NCBI GenBank assembly: GCA_018064455.1
Contig: JAGHVH010000009.1
Span: forward strand, 1 to 51,830
Origin: Candidatus Limimonas egerieequi
GTDB lineage: Bacteria > Bacillota > Clostridia > Oscillospirales > Acutalibacteraceae
DNA length: 51,830 nt
Reading direction: 5' to 3'
Made by a program: the position numbers and the translations under genes. Below the pieces are notes generated by a model. The model did not search any database. It was not told where the DNA came from and saw only the letters and a list, made by a program, of their open reading frames with translations. Below, piece by piece: positions 19,980 to 29,300 of the stretch (within the stretch, counting starts at the first letter, position 1; each line of letters begins with the position of its first letter).

Positions 19980-20008
19980 AAGATACCATTTTACGTTTTA
20001 AAATTCAA
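19980..20008 (-). promoter_or_regulatory. Promoter of the transglutaminase-like lipoprotein gene
   Basis: On the minus strand: TTGAAT (20008-20003), 17-bp spacer, TATCTT (19985-19980) with TGG before it. It is arranged back to back with the pyrH promoter. Confidence 0.55.
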
Positions 20009-20015
20009 TCTTGTC

Positions 20016-20044
20016 TTTACACATTCCTCCCAATAAGGTAAAAT
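20016..20044 (+). promoter_or_regulatory. pyrH operon promoter
   Basis: TTTACA (20016-20021), 17-bp spacer, TAAAAT (20039-20044). The spacer end and downstream bases (CCAATAAGGTAAAATATA) closely resemble those of the rpsL promoter (CCAATAGGGTAAAATACT). A 39-base leader precedes the AGGGG Shine-Dalgarno. Confidence 0.75.
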
Positions 20045-20083
20045 ATATCTTGTATATTTATATGTTGTAAAAGGGGTAGTTTT

Positions 20084-20794
20084 ATGGCACCTAAGTTTAA
20101 CAGAATCTTACTTAAGTTAAGTGGCGAAGTTCTCGCTGGTGACCAGGGACATGGTTTTGATTTTGATGTAATTACAGAGATTTGTAAGGCAATCAAAACA
20201 ATATCAGATGCTGGTGTAGAAGTTGGCGTTGTAATTGGTGGCGGCAACTTCTGGAGAGGTCGCTCAAGCGGATCAATGGACCGCGTTCGTGCTGATAAAA
20301 TTGGCATGCTTGGTACAGTGATGAACTCTATCGCACTTTCAGATACACTCGAGCAACTCGGTTGTAAGACAGTTGTTTATACAGCAACTAACATGCAACC
20401 AATCGCAAAGCACTTTGATGCTCATGATGCAAGGGACAACCTCGCTGCTAAAAAGGTAACAATTTTTGGTGGTGGCACAGGAAGCCCATTTTTCTCAACA
20501 GATACAACAGCAGCACTTCGTGCAGCTGAGATAGAAGCAGAGGTTATCTTTAAGGCAACCAACGTTGATGGCGTTTATGACAAGGATCCTAACAAGTTCT
20601 CGGATGCAGTTAAGTTTGACAATTTAACTCAGACAGACCTTCTCAATAAGGGACTCTCAGTAATGGATGCAGCAGCTGCTTCTCTTTGCCGTGACAACGG
20701 TATTGATATATTCGTTTTTAACCTTACAGACCCACAAAACATTGTTCGTGCTGTAAACGGTGAAAATATAGGAACACTCGTAAGTAGTAAATAA
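20084..20794 (+). CDS. pyrH: UMP kinase
   Basis: A 236-residue bacterial UMP kinase of the amino-acid-kinase fold. Signatures: RILLKLSGEVLAG at the N-terminus, then VVIGGGNFWRG near residues 50-60, and the nucleotide-binding segment FGGGTGSPFFSTDTTAALRA near 129-148. It phosphorylates UMP to UDP with ATP and is normally activated by GTP. It opens the operon pyrH-frr-uppS-cdsA-dxr-rseP-ispG-polC, the standard Bacillota arrangement. The gap to frr is 24 bases. Confidence 0.97.
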   Translation: MAPKFNRILLKLSGEVLAGDQGHGFDFDVITEICKAIKTISDAGVEVGVVIGGGNFWRGRSSGSMDRVRADKIGMLGTVMNSIALSDTLEQLGCKTVVYTATNMQPIAKHFDAHDARDNLAAKKVTIFGGGTGSPFFSTDTTAALRAAEIEAEVIFKATNVDGVYDKDPNKFSDAVKFDNLTQTDLLNKGLSVMDAAAASLCRDNGIDIFVFNLTDPQNIVRAVNGENIGTLVSSK

Positions 20795-20818
20795 CAACAT
20801 TTTTATAGAGGTGAAATT

Positions 20819-21373
20819 ATGGATACAATTATCGCTAAGACAGAAGAAAGAATGGGCAAGGCTATTGACTCATTAAACCACGACTATGCACAGATTAGAG
20901 CAGGCCGTGCAAACCCAGGCGTTTTAGACAAGATTCAAATCGACTATTATGGTGTGCCAACACCAATTCAGCAGGTTGCTGCTGTATCAATTGCTGAAGC
21001 ACGTATTCTCGTTATTCAGCCATGGGATAAATCAATGATTCAGCCAATTGAAAAGGCTATTCAGGCATCTGACATAGGTATTAATCCTCAGAACGATGGT
21101 AACGTTATCCGCCTTATGTTCCCAGCACTTACAGAGGACAGAAGACGTGAAATAGCTAAGGATATTTCAAAGCGCGCAGAGGAAGCAAAAGTTGCTATCC
21201 GTAATATCCGCCGCGATGGAATGGAAGACATCAAGAAGCTCAAGAAAGATAACACCATCACAGAGGATGACCAGAAGGATGGCGAGGAGCAAATTCAGAA
21301 GATTACTGACAAGAAGATAAAAGAGGTTGACGAAATCTCATCAGCAAAAGAAAAGGAAGTAATGTCTGTTTAA
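20819..21373 (+). CDS. frr: Ribosome recycling factor
   Basis: A 184-residue RRF, full length. The family blocks KAIDSLNHDYAQIRAGRANP, LVIQPWDKSMIQPIEKAIQA and GNVIRLMFPALTEDRRREI are clear, followed by the three-helix-bundle segment ending in KKIKEVDEI. With EF-G it splits the post-termination ribosome. The start ATG at 20819 has AGAGGTG upstream. It sits between pyrH and uppS as in most Bacillota. Confidence 0.97.
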   Translation: MDTIIAKTEERMGKAIDSLNHDYAQIRAGRANPGVLDKIQIDYYGVPTPIQQVAAVSIAEARILVIQPWDKSMIQPIEKAIQASDIGINPQNDGNVIRLMFPALTEDRRREIAKDISKRAEEAKVAIRNIRRDGMEDIKKLKKDNTITEDDQKDGEEQIQKITDKKIKEVDEISSAKEKEVMSV

Positions 21374-21438
21374 TCGCAGCTAATAAATTTTGGGTGCAGG
21401 AGGAGACTTTTGCACCTTTAATTTTAGAAGGTGAGTAT

Positions 21439-22167
21439 ATGAGTAATTTGCCTCCAAAGGAATTTATGCCAAAACACATAGGCATAATCATGGATGGTAA
21501 TGGCCGTTGGGCAAAGGAGCGCGGACTCCCACGCTCAGACGGACACGTGGCAGGCGCCAAAGTGTTTAGGACAATAAGTGACTATTGTCATGAGATAGGA
21601 ATAGAAGTGGTAACGTTTTATGCGTTCTCGACAGAGAACTGGAAGCGTCCACCAGCTGAGGTCGCAGCTTTGATGAAACTTTTCAAAGAGTATTTGACCG
21701 AGGCTGATGAGATTAAGTATGACCGCCAAAAGGGCGGATACATCCTTCGCTTCCTTGGCGATACATCTGCTATTCCAAAGGAACTTCAAAAACTTGTATC
21801 AAGCACTCAGCTTGATGCAACGGCTCTCGATACAACAATAGTAAATATTGCACTCAACTATGGTGGCCGCCAGGAGATACTCCACTCTGTAAAACAGATA
21901 GCAGAAAAGGTTGAGCGCGGTGAGCTCAAGGCGTCCAAGATAACAGAGGACGACATCGCCGCAGGGCTCTATACGGCGGGAATGCCAGAGCCAGACCTTA
22001 TTATCAGACCAAGTGGTGAGCTCAGGCTTTCGAATTTCCTTACTTGGCAGTCGGCCTATTCTGAGCTTTGGTTCTCGGATGTATTATGGCCTGACTTTAC
22101 TACTGATGACCTTGATAAGGCCATTATGGATTACGCGAAGCGCAACCGTCGCTTCGGCGGAGTATAA
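21439..22167 (+). CDS. uppS: Undecaprenyl diphosphate synthase (cis-prenyltransferase)
   Basis: A 242-residue cis-prenyltransferase. The start chosen is ATG 21439 (MSNLPPKEFMPKHIGIIMDG), with GAAGGTG upstream; an in-frame GTG at 21394 lacks a ribosome-binding site. The catalytic Asp is in IIMDGNGRWA, followed by RSDGHVAGA, TFYAFSTENWKRP and the C-terminal PDLIIRPSGELRLSNFLTWQ. It makes undecaprenyl diphosphate, the lipid carrier for wall polymers. A weak hairpin GGTGCA/TGCACC (21393-21416) followed by TTTAATTTT lies just before the start and could act as a partial attenuator. Confidence 0.96.
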   Translation: MSNLPPKEFMPKHIGIIMDGNGRWAKERGLPRSDGHVAGAKVFRTISDYCHEIGIEVVTFYAFSTENWKRPPAEVAALMKLFKEYLTEADEIKYDRQKGGYILRFLGDTSAIPKELQKLVSSTQLDATALDTTIVNIALNYGGRQEILHSVKQIAEKVERGELKASKITEDDIAAGLYTAGMPEPDLIIRPSGELRLSNFLTWQSAYSELWFSDVLWPDFTTDDLDKAIMDYAKRNRRFGGV

Positions 22168-22178
22168 GAGGTAGCAAA

Positions 22179-23027
22179 ATGAAAGAGAGAGTTATTTCAG
22201 GAATTGTTATAGCTGTTGTATTGATAGGAGTATGGTTCTTCTTTATCAATACAATTGTCTTTGATATCTTTTTCTCAGCTTTAGGCGCAGCGGCTTGTTT
22301 TGAACTTACAAGATGCATTGGGCTCAAGAATAAATTTATGCAGGGAGTAGCAATAGTATTCTCATTTGTTTGGGCTATGGGACTTGTCTATCCATCAGTA
22401 TGTCCACTCAGCGCAGTTGCAGTGCTCTATGTCATATTCCTTGCGCTTATGACAGTAACAAATTATCCAGATATCACATTTGAGCATTTGGCAGGTACTG
22501 TCTATGCATCAATAGTTATTCCAACAGCATTTGCAATGTCTCCAATCATTGCAGATCTTTACAAGACATTTACTTTCCTTGATAGGATGGAATGCAAATT
22601 CTTTATCTGGTATGTTGTTGCATCAGCACTCTTTACAGATGTGTTTGCACAACTTTCAGGTATGGCTTTTGGCAAACATAAGGTAACACCAAACCTTTCT
22701 CCAAAGAAGACATGGGAGGGTTGCATCGGTGGAGTTGTAGTAGTATTCTTCCTCAACCTCCTTTGGTACTTCCTCTATGTTAAGTTCTTTGCGACTCAGC
22801 CTTTTGGACTTCCACTTTGGTTCTATTGCCTTATGTCACCATTTATGTCAATCGCTTCTATGTTTGGCGATCTTATCGCTTCTCTTATCAAGAGAAACTA
22901 TGACATCAAGGATTATTCAAAGTTAATTCCAGGACATGGTGGAATCATGGACCGCTTTGATAGCGTAATTATGGTACTTCCAATGTTCTACGCATTTATT
23001 TCAATTTACGGATCGGTTGTGGCTTAA
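22179..23027 (+). CDS. cdsA: Phosphatidate cytidylyltransferase
   Basis: A 282-residue membrane enzyme with about seven hydrophobic helices. It carries the CdsA signature toward the C-terminus: KHKVTPNLSPKKTWEGCIGG near residues 168-187 and the terminal block DYSKLIPGHGGIMDRFDS, including the metal-binding Asp. It converts phosphatidic acid and CTP to CDP-diacylglycerol, the precursor for phosphatidylglycerol and cardiolipin. It starts 11 bases after uppS and its stop directly abuts the dxr start, indicating coupled translation. Confidence 0.96.
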   Translation: MKERVISGIVIAVVLIGVWFFFINTIVFDIFFSALGAAACFELTRCIGLKNKFMQGVAIVFSFVWAMGLVYPSVCPLSAVAVLYVIFLALMTVTNYPDITFEHLAGTVYASIVIPTAFAMSPIIADLYKTFTFLDRMECKFFIWYVVASALFTDVFAQLSGMAFGKHKVTPNLSPKKTWEGCIGGVVVVFFLNLLWYFLYVKFFATQPFGLPLWFYCLMSPFMSIASMFGDLIASLIKRNYDIKDYSKLIPGHGGIMDRFDSVIMVLPMFYAFISIYGSVVA

Positions 23028-24194
23028 ATGACAGATAGACTTATCATACTTGGCTCTACGGGTTCTATCGGAACCCAAGCTTTAGATGTTGCTCGTAAGC
23101 TTGGTATCAAGATTACAGCACTTACCGCAAATTCACGTGTGGATTTACTCGAGGAGCAAGCGAGAGAGTTTAATCCTCGCATGGTTGCGCTCCTCGATGA
23201 AAAGGCAGCAAGCGATTTGCGCGTGCGTCTTGCCGATACCGATATCAAGGTTCTTTCTGGTATCGGCGGCATATGCGAGTGCGCACGCGAGGAGAGCGCT
23301 GACACAGTGCTCAACTCAATCGTTGGCATGGCCGGTCTTGTGCCTACTCTCGATGCAATTGATGAGGGCAAAAACTTGGCCCTTGCCAACAAGGAGACGT
23401 TGGTAGCAGGTGGTCAGCTTGTAATGGATGCTGCGCGCAACAAGGGCGTAAACATCTATCCTGTCGACAGTGAACACTCTGCAATATTCCAGTGCCTTCG
23501 TGGTGCGCCACGTGAACGCGCACTTAAGCGCATCATCCTTACGGCTTCTGGTGGACCATTCTTTGGCAAGACTCGCGAAGAACTTGCCGATGTAACGGCC
23601 GCTCAGGCTTTAAAGCATCCTAACTGGGAGATGGGCGCTAAAATAACCATCGACTCTGCAACTATGATGAACAAGGGTCTTGAAGTTATTGAGGCATGCT
23701 GGCTCTTCGGAGTTCATGAGGACCAGATTAAAGTAGTAGTTCACAGAGAGAGCATTATTCACAGTGCGGTTGAATTTGATGACAATGCTGTCATCGCTCA
23801 ACTTGGACTTCCTGATATGAAGATTCCAATTCAGTATGCTCTTACATATCCAAATAGATATCCATCACCAACTGACGAGTTGGATCTCGCAACTCTTGGC
23901 ACACTCACTTTTGCTGAGCCAGATTACGAGACATTCGATTGTCTCTCAATCTGCAAAGAGGCAATTCGTCGTGGTGGCCTCTATCCTTGCGCAGCCAACT
24001 CTGCAAACGAGCAGGCTAACTTCCTCTTTAGGAATGGCCGTATCGGATTCTTAGAGATTGGTGAACTCGTTGGAGAGGCTATGGAAGCTTGTGAAAACAA
24101 GTACGATTTCAATCTTATGGATGTTATGGCAACAGACAGACTCGCACGCGAGTTTGTATCACGCAAAGTTGCCGAAAGGAAAGGATCAATCTAA
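23028..24194 (+). CDS. dxr: 1-deoxy-D-xylulose 5-phosphate reductoisomerase
   Basis: A 388-residue DXR, of normal length. NADPH-binding loop GSTGSIGTQALDVARK (residues 8-23), metal and substrate residues in VDSEHSAIFQCL (about 145-156), ASGGPFFGKTREEL, and KITIDSATMMNKGLEVIEA are all intact. It carries out the committed step of the non-mevalonate isoprenoid pathway. With ispG and uppS nearby and a polyprenyl synthase further on, the operon links isoprenoid supply to lipid-carrier synthesis. ATG follows the cdsA stop with no gap. Confidence 0.97.
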   Translation: MTDRLIILGSTGSIGTQALDVARKLGIKITALTANSRVDLLEEQAREFNPRMVALLDEKAASDLRVRLADTDIKVLSGIGGICECAREESADTVLNSIVGMAGLVPTLDAIDEGKNLALANKETLVAGGQLVMDAARNKGVNIYPVDSEHSAIFQCLRGAPRERALKRIILTASGGPFFGKTREELADVTAAQALKHPNWEMGAKITIDSATMMNKGLEVIEACWLFGVHEDQIKVVVHRESIIHSAVEFDDNAVIAQLGLPDMKIPIQYALTYPNRYPSPTDELDLATLGTLTFAEPDYETFDCLSICKEAIRRGGLYPCAANSANEQANFLFRNGRIGFLEIGELVGEAMEACENKYDFNLMDVMATDRLAREFVSRKVAERKGSI

Positions 24195-25250
24195 GTGATA
24201 GCAAACGTGTGGAATACAGTGTGGCCAATTCTTGCTGCCATATTGTTCTTTGGCATAATTATTATGTCTCACGAGCTTGGACACTTTGCATTTGCTCGTA
24301 TATTCAAGGTAAAAGTAAATGAGTTCTCCATCGGTATGGGGCCGGCGATTTTTAAAAAGCGCCGTGGTGATACCGATTACTCATTACGTCTTTTGCCTAT
24401 CGGTGGCTATTGTGCCATGGAGGGCGAGGAAGAGGATAGTTCAGACGAAGGTGCTTTTAACAACAAGCCGTGTTGGCAGAGAGCAATAATTATTATTGCT
24501 GGTGCAACAGTTAATTTAATATGTGGCATCATAATTATGGCAATTATCCTTGGCACATCTGACCTTATTGGTACACCGCAAATCGTAAAGTTTGCTGACA
24601 ATGCGGCAAGTGAGCACAGCGGACTTAGGGTTGGCGATAGGATTGTCGCAATTGGTTCAGACAGGATACACACAGAGTATGATTTGTCGTTCTATATGAT
24701 GCGAGACAAGGATGCTGTAATGGACTTCCTTGTTGAGCGCAACGGCGAAGAGGAATGGGTAAAGTCGGTTAAGTTTGACACTGTTGAAAAGGATGGTCAA
24801 ACAACTGTTGTTTATGACTTTGCCATTGTAGGCGTTGAGCCTACTGTGGGGCATGTCGCAAAGTATGCTTTTCTTGATTCGTTCTCAATAGCACGAATCG
24901 TTTGGACGAGTCTCTTTGATATAGCCACATTAAACTTTGATATGAATGACCTTTCTGGTCCTATTGGTACAGTTGATATTATTGCTGATACAACGTCAGA
25001 AGCAGTATCAACAATGGACTTTTCAAGACTTTTGACAATTATGGCACTGATTGCTATTAACATAGGTGTGTTTAACCTTATACCATTCCCAGCATTGGAT
25101 GGTGGTCGTTTCCTCTTGATTTTATTTGAAGGTGCGACAGGTAAAAAGATACCTACAAACGTGGAGACGGCAATTAACAACGTTGGCTTTATGTTGCTTA
25201 TGGCACTTATGGTTGTTGTTACCGTAAATGACATTTCGAAATTCTTTTAA
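24195..25250 (+). CDS. rseP: RIP metalloprotease RseP (site-2 protease)
   Basis: A 351-residue intramembrane zinc protease. The first hydrophobic segment carries HELGH (in MSHELGHFAFAR, about residues 25-36), followed by RLLPIGGYCAMEGE. A PDZ domain lies at about 120-200 (AASEHSGLRVGDRIVAIGSD). The third metal ligand is in NLIPFPALDGGRF near 293-305. It cleaves membrane-bound regulators or leftover signal peptides within the bilayer. The start is GTG at 24195, directly after the dxr stop; AAAGGA is present about 12 bases upstream. It is followed 11 bases later by ispG. Confidence 0.95.
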   Translation: MIANVWNTVWPILAAILFFGIIIMSHELGHFAFARIFKVKVNEFSIGMGPAIFKKRRGDTDYSLRLLPIGGYCAMEGEEEDSSDEGAFNNKPCWQRAIIIIAGATVNLICGIIIMAIILGTSDLIGTPQIVKFADNAASEHSGLRVGDRIVAIGSDRIHTEYDLSFYMMRDKDAVMDFLVERNGEEEWVKSVKFDTVEKDGQTTVVYDFAIVGVEPTVGHVAKYAFLDSFSIARIVWTSLFDIATLNFDMNDLSGPIGTVDIIADTTSEAVSTMDFSRLLTIMALIAINIGVFNLIPFPALDGGRFLLILFEGATGKKIPTNVETAINNVGFMLLMALMVVVTVNDISKFF

Positions 25251-25261
25251 GGAGTAGCAGT

Positions 25262-26323
25262 ATGGAATTTTTAAGACCTAGAAGAGAATGTCGTCAGATA
25301 GATGTCGGTGGAATTAAAATCGGCGGTGGCGCTCCAATTGTTGTTCAGTCAATGCTTAATGTACTCTCATCAGATATTGAGGGAAATATTAAACAGGCAA
25401 AAGCTCTTGAGGCAGCAGGTTGTCAAATTATTAGAATTGCTATCTCATCAATGGCTGATATAGATTTAATCTACGCACTCAAAGAGGCTGTAAAAGCACC
25501 TCTTGTTGCCGATATTCATTTCGATTACAAGATTGCGCTTGCTTCAATTGATGCTGGCATAGATAAGGTTAGAATTAATCCAGGCCACATCGGTGCTCGT
25601 GAAAATGTTGAGGCAGTAGTTGATGCGTGTAAGCGTCATGGAGTACCTATTCGTATAGGCGTAAACTCTGGCTCTGTTGAGAAAGATTTACTTGAGAAGT
25701 ATGGTGGTCCAACACCAGAGGCTATGGCACAGAGTGCGCTGAATCATGCCAAGATTTTGGAGGACTGTGACTTTTATGACACAGTAATTTCAATCAAATC
25801 ATCAGATGTTAGAAATACAATTAATGCATATAGGATTGTTGCAAAAGAATGCGACTATCCACTTCACTTGGGTGTTACAGAAGCAGGTACTGCTTATAAC
25901 GGACTAATCAAGTCATCTATTGGTATTGGCTCACTTCTCGCTGATGGTATCGGCGATACAATCCGTGTATCACTCACTGCTGACCCAGTTGAGGAGATTA
26001 AGGCTGCCCATGACATATTGATGTGCCTTGACCTCATTGACAATGAGGCACAACTCATCTCTTGCCCAACTTGTGGCAGAACCCAGATTGACTTAATCTC
26101 AATTGCAAAAGAAGTCGAGGATAGACTTCGTAATGTTCATAAGCCGATCCGTGTTGCAGTTATGGGATGCCCAGTTAATGGACCAGGTGAAGCAAAGAAT
26201 GCCGACATAGGCATTGCTGGAGGAAAGGGCTGTGGCCTTATCTTCAAGAAGGGTGAAATAATAAAGAAGGTTCCAGAAGAGGATTTGATAGACGAACTCT
26301 TTATGGAAATTGAGAGGTTATAA
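25262..26323 (+). CDS. ispG: (E)-4-hydroxy-3-methylbut-2-enyl-diphosphate synthase
   Basis: A 353-residue IspG/GcpE. The N-terminal TIM-barrel part has PIVVQSMLN and VADIHFDYKIALASIDAG. The C-terminal iron-sulfur domain supplies the cysteines in SCPTCGRTQ and MGCPVNGPGEA, ligands of the [4Fe-4S] cluster. It catalyses the penultimate step of the non-mevalonate pathway, giving HMBPP. IspH is not in the window. Start ATG has AAGGAG upstream, and the last codons overlap the region that supplies the polC ribosome-binding site. Confidence 0.97.
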   Translation: MEFLRPRRECRQIDVGGIKIGGGAPIVVQSMLNVLSSDIEGNIKQAKALEAAGCQIIRIAISSMADIDLIYALKEAVKAPLVADIHFDYKIALASIDAGIDKVRINPGHIGARENVEAVVDACKRHGVPIRIGVNSGSVEKDLLEKYGGPTPEAMAQSALNHAKILEDCDFYDTVISIKSSDVRNTINAYRIVAKECDYPLHLGVTEAGTAYNGLIKSSIGIGSLLADGIGDTIRVSLTADPVEEIKAAHDILMCLDLIDNEAQLISCPTCGRTQIDLISIAKEVEDRLRNVHKPIRVAVMGCPVNGPGEAKNADIGIAGGKGCGLIFKKGEIIKKVPEEDLIDELFMEIERL

Positions 26324-26324
26324 A

Positions 26325-29300
26325 GTGTCTAATTTGAACGCAAAAAGGATAGCGGATGTTTTTGGCAGTTTGCTAAATTCAAATTATCCTGAAAGTTTTA
26401 AGTATGCCGAAATTACTGATATGAAAATAAATAAGCAGACAAGGGAACTTCGCTTGTCTGCGGTTTGTGCTGCAAATTTTGATAAGGCAGATACAATATG
26501 TGACAGTTTTGAGGAAGTAGTAAAATCGGCTTTGGGACTTGAAAAAGTAGTCATCAATCTAAGCGTTCCAGAAAAGGAAGAAGCACCGGCTGAGGATCCT
26601 ATGGAGACACTTCGCAAGATGCAAGCGGAGGTTGATGAGCAGAACAAAGTTGAAAAGAAAAAGGCCATAGAAGAAGAGGAGGAGGCAAAGCCTCATCATG
26701 TCGAGCCTGGCATTCCTCTTTACCTTGAGACAGCCAAACTTATCTATGGTCAAAAGATTGGCAAGATGCCAAAAAAGATTAGCGATGTTCACTTTGATGA
26801 TGGCCGTGTCGCAGTATGGGGCGACGTATTTGGCCTTGAAATTCGTGAGACTCGTGACAAGCGTAAAAAGATTATTAATTTCAATATCAAGGATGAAACA
26901 GGTGCTTATCCAGTCAAGATTTTCCAACCAGTGGCTGATGTTAAGGACCTCTGTGCCAACCTGAAAAATGGTATGACTGTAATTATCCTTGGTGATGTTA
27001 TTTATGATAATTACAAGAAGGAATATATCCTTGAAGCCAAGGCAATTGCCAAGGTAAAAAAGATTGTTAGAACAGATGACAGCGAGGAAAAACGTGTTGA
27101 ACTCCACATGCATAGTAATATGTCAATGATGGATGCGATGACTGATGCGGGCAAGCTTGTTGAGCGTGCTGCCCAGTGGGGTCACAAGGCTGTCGCAATC
27201 ACTGACCACGGTGTTTTGCAGGGATATCCTGCAGCATTCCAAGCTGGTCAGGACAATGGTATTAAGGTTATCTATGGTGTTGAGTCATACATCTATGACG
27301 ATGTAAGAGAGGGCGCACCACATGAGTGGGATGACATAGTTAAAAGCATCAAAGACCACCAGACTCACACATATCACCAGATTATTTTGGTTTTAAATAA
27401 CACTGGCCTTAAGAACCTCTATAAACTCGTGTCAAACGCTCATACAGAGCATTTCCACTATAGACCAATAACACTCAAGTCTGACCTTATTGCTCACCGT
27501 GAGGGCCTCCTTATAGGCTCTGCCTGTGAGGCGGGTGAGCTCTATCGCGCGATAGAGGACGGCGAGTCAGAGGAGAGAATAAAAGAACTTGTTGATTTCT
27601 ATGATTACATGGAAATCCAGCCTCTTGGTAACAACGCATTTAAGCTTCGTCCGACCTATGAAAAGGATAAGGCAACCAAGCAAGAGGTACAGGTTCCTCC
27701 AAGGTACAACTCAATGCGTGAGCTTGAGGATGTCAACAGGCGTATTCTTGCTCTTTCAATTGATGCTGGAAAGATGTGCGTTGCAACAGGCGACGTTCAT
27801 TTCCTTGACCCAGAGGATGCAAAATACCGTGCTATTTTGCAGGCTGGTCAAGGCTATCGTGACGCTGATATGCAAGCGCCTCTTTACTTCAAGACAACAA
27901 CTGAGATGCTTGAAGAATTCTCATATCTTGGAGAAGATATGGCTCGTAGGGTTGTTATTGAGTATCCAAACAAAATTGCAGATATGGTTGAGACAATACG
28001 TCCTGTACCTGCAGGCAACTTCCCACCATCTATTGATGGCGCAGAGCAGGAACTTCAGGACCTCTGCTGGAACAAGGCGCGAGAACTTTATGGTGACCCA
28101 GTTCCAGAATATGTTTCTGCAAGACTATCAAAGGAACTTGATTCAATTATCAAAAATGGTTTCGCCGTACTCTATATGATTGCGCAGAAACTTGTATATA
28201 ACTCAGAGGAGCATGGATACCATGTTGGCTCCCGTGGATCTGTTGGCTCATCATTCGTTGCCAATGCCTCTGGTATCTCAGAGGTAAACCCACTGGCTCC
28301 TCACTATAGATGTCCTAACAAGGACTGTAAACACACTGAGTTTTTCTTAAACGGTGAAGTCGGTTCTGGTTATGACCTTCCGCCAAAGGATTGTCCAGAG
28401 TGTGGCACACCGATGGTACGAGACGGACACGATATCCCATTTGAAACCTTCCTAGGTTTCAAGGGCGACAAGTCGCCTGATATCGACTTAAACTTCTCTG
28501 GCGAGTACCAATCACGTGCGCACCGCTATACAATCGAACTCTTTGGCGAGGATCACGTGTTCAAAGCCGGCACGGTTGCCACCGTTGCCGATAAGACAGC
28601 TTTCGGCTATGCTCGAAAGTATCTTGAGGAAAAGGGCATAATGGCCAACTCGGCCGAGGTTCAACGTCTCACAGACGGTTGTACTGGCGTTAAGCGTACA
28701 ACTGGTCAGCATCCGGGCGGTATGGTTGTTGTACCAAATGACTATGATGTCTATGACTTCACAGCTGTTCAATATCCTGCTGATGATGCGGACAAGGGAA
28801 TGATGACGACACACTTCGACTTCCATTTCCTTCACGATACAATACTTAAACTCGATAACCTCGGACACGATGTTCCGACGATGTATAAGTATCTTGAGGA
28901 TGCGACGGGCATCCCAGTAATGGATGTTGATATCTGTGATCCAAAGCTCTACGAACTCTTTACGAGTCCAGAGCCACTTGGCGTTACGGCAGAGGATATA
29001 GAGTGTGAAACAGGTACACTCTCAATTCCAGAGATGGGTACAAGTTTTGTTCGTGGCATGCTCATGGAGTGTAAGCCAAAGAACTTCTCTGATCTTCTCC
29101 AGATTTCTGGTCTTTCACACGGCACTGATGTATGGCTTGGAAATGCGCAGGAACTCATTCATAATGGCACCTGCACAATTTCAGAAGTTATCGGTACTCG
29201 TGATAATATTATGGTAGGTCTTATGCACTATGGTCTTGAGCCAGATATGGCATTCAAGATTATGGAAATTGTTCGTAAGGGTAAAGCGACCAAACTTTTG

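Noticed and set aside
26559-27113. A 184-codon minus-strand frame within polC
   Set aside because: Antisense shadow of the PolC N-terminal and OB-fold coding sequence; Phe/Leu-rich and without start signals.
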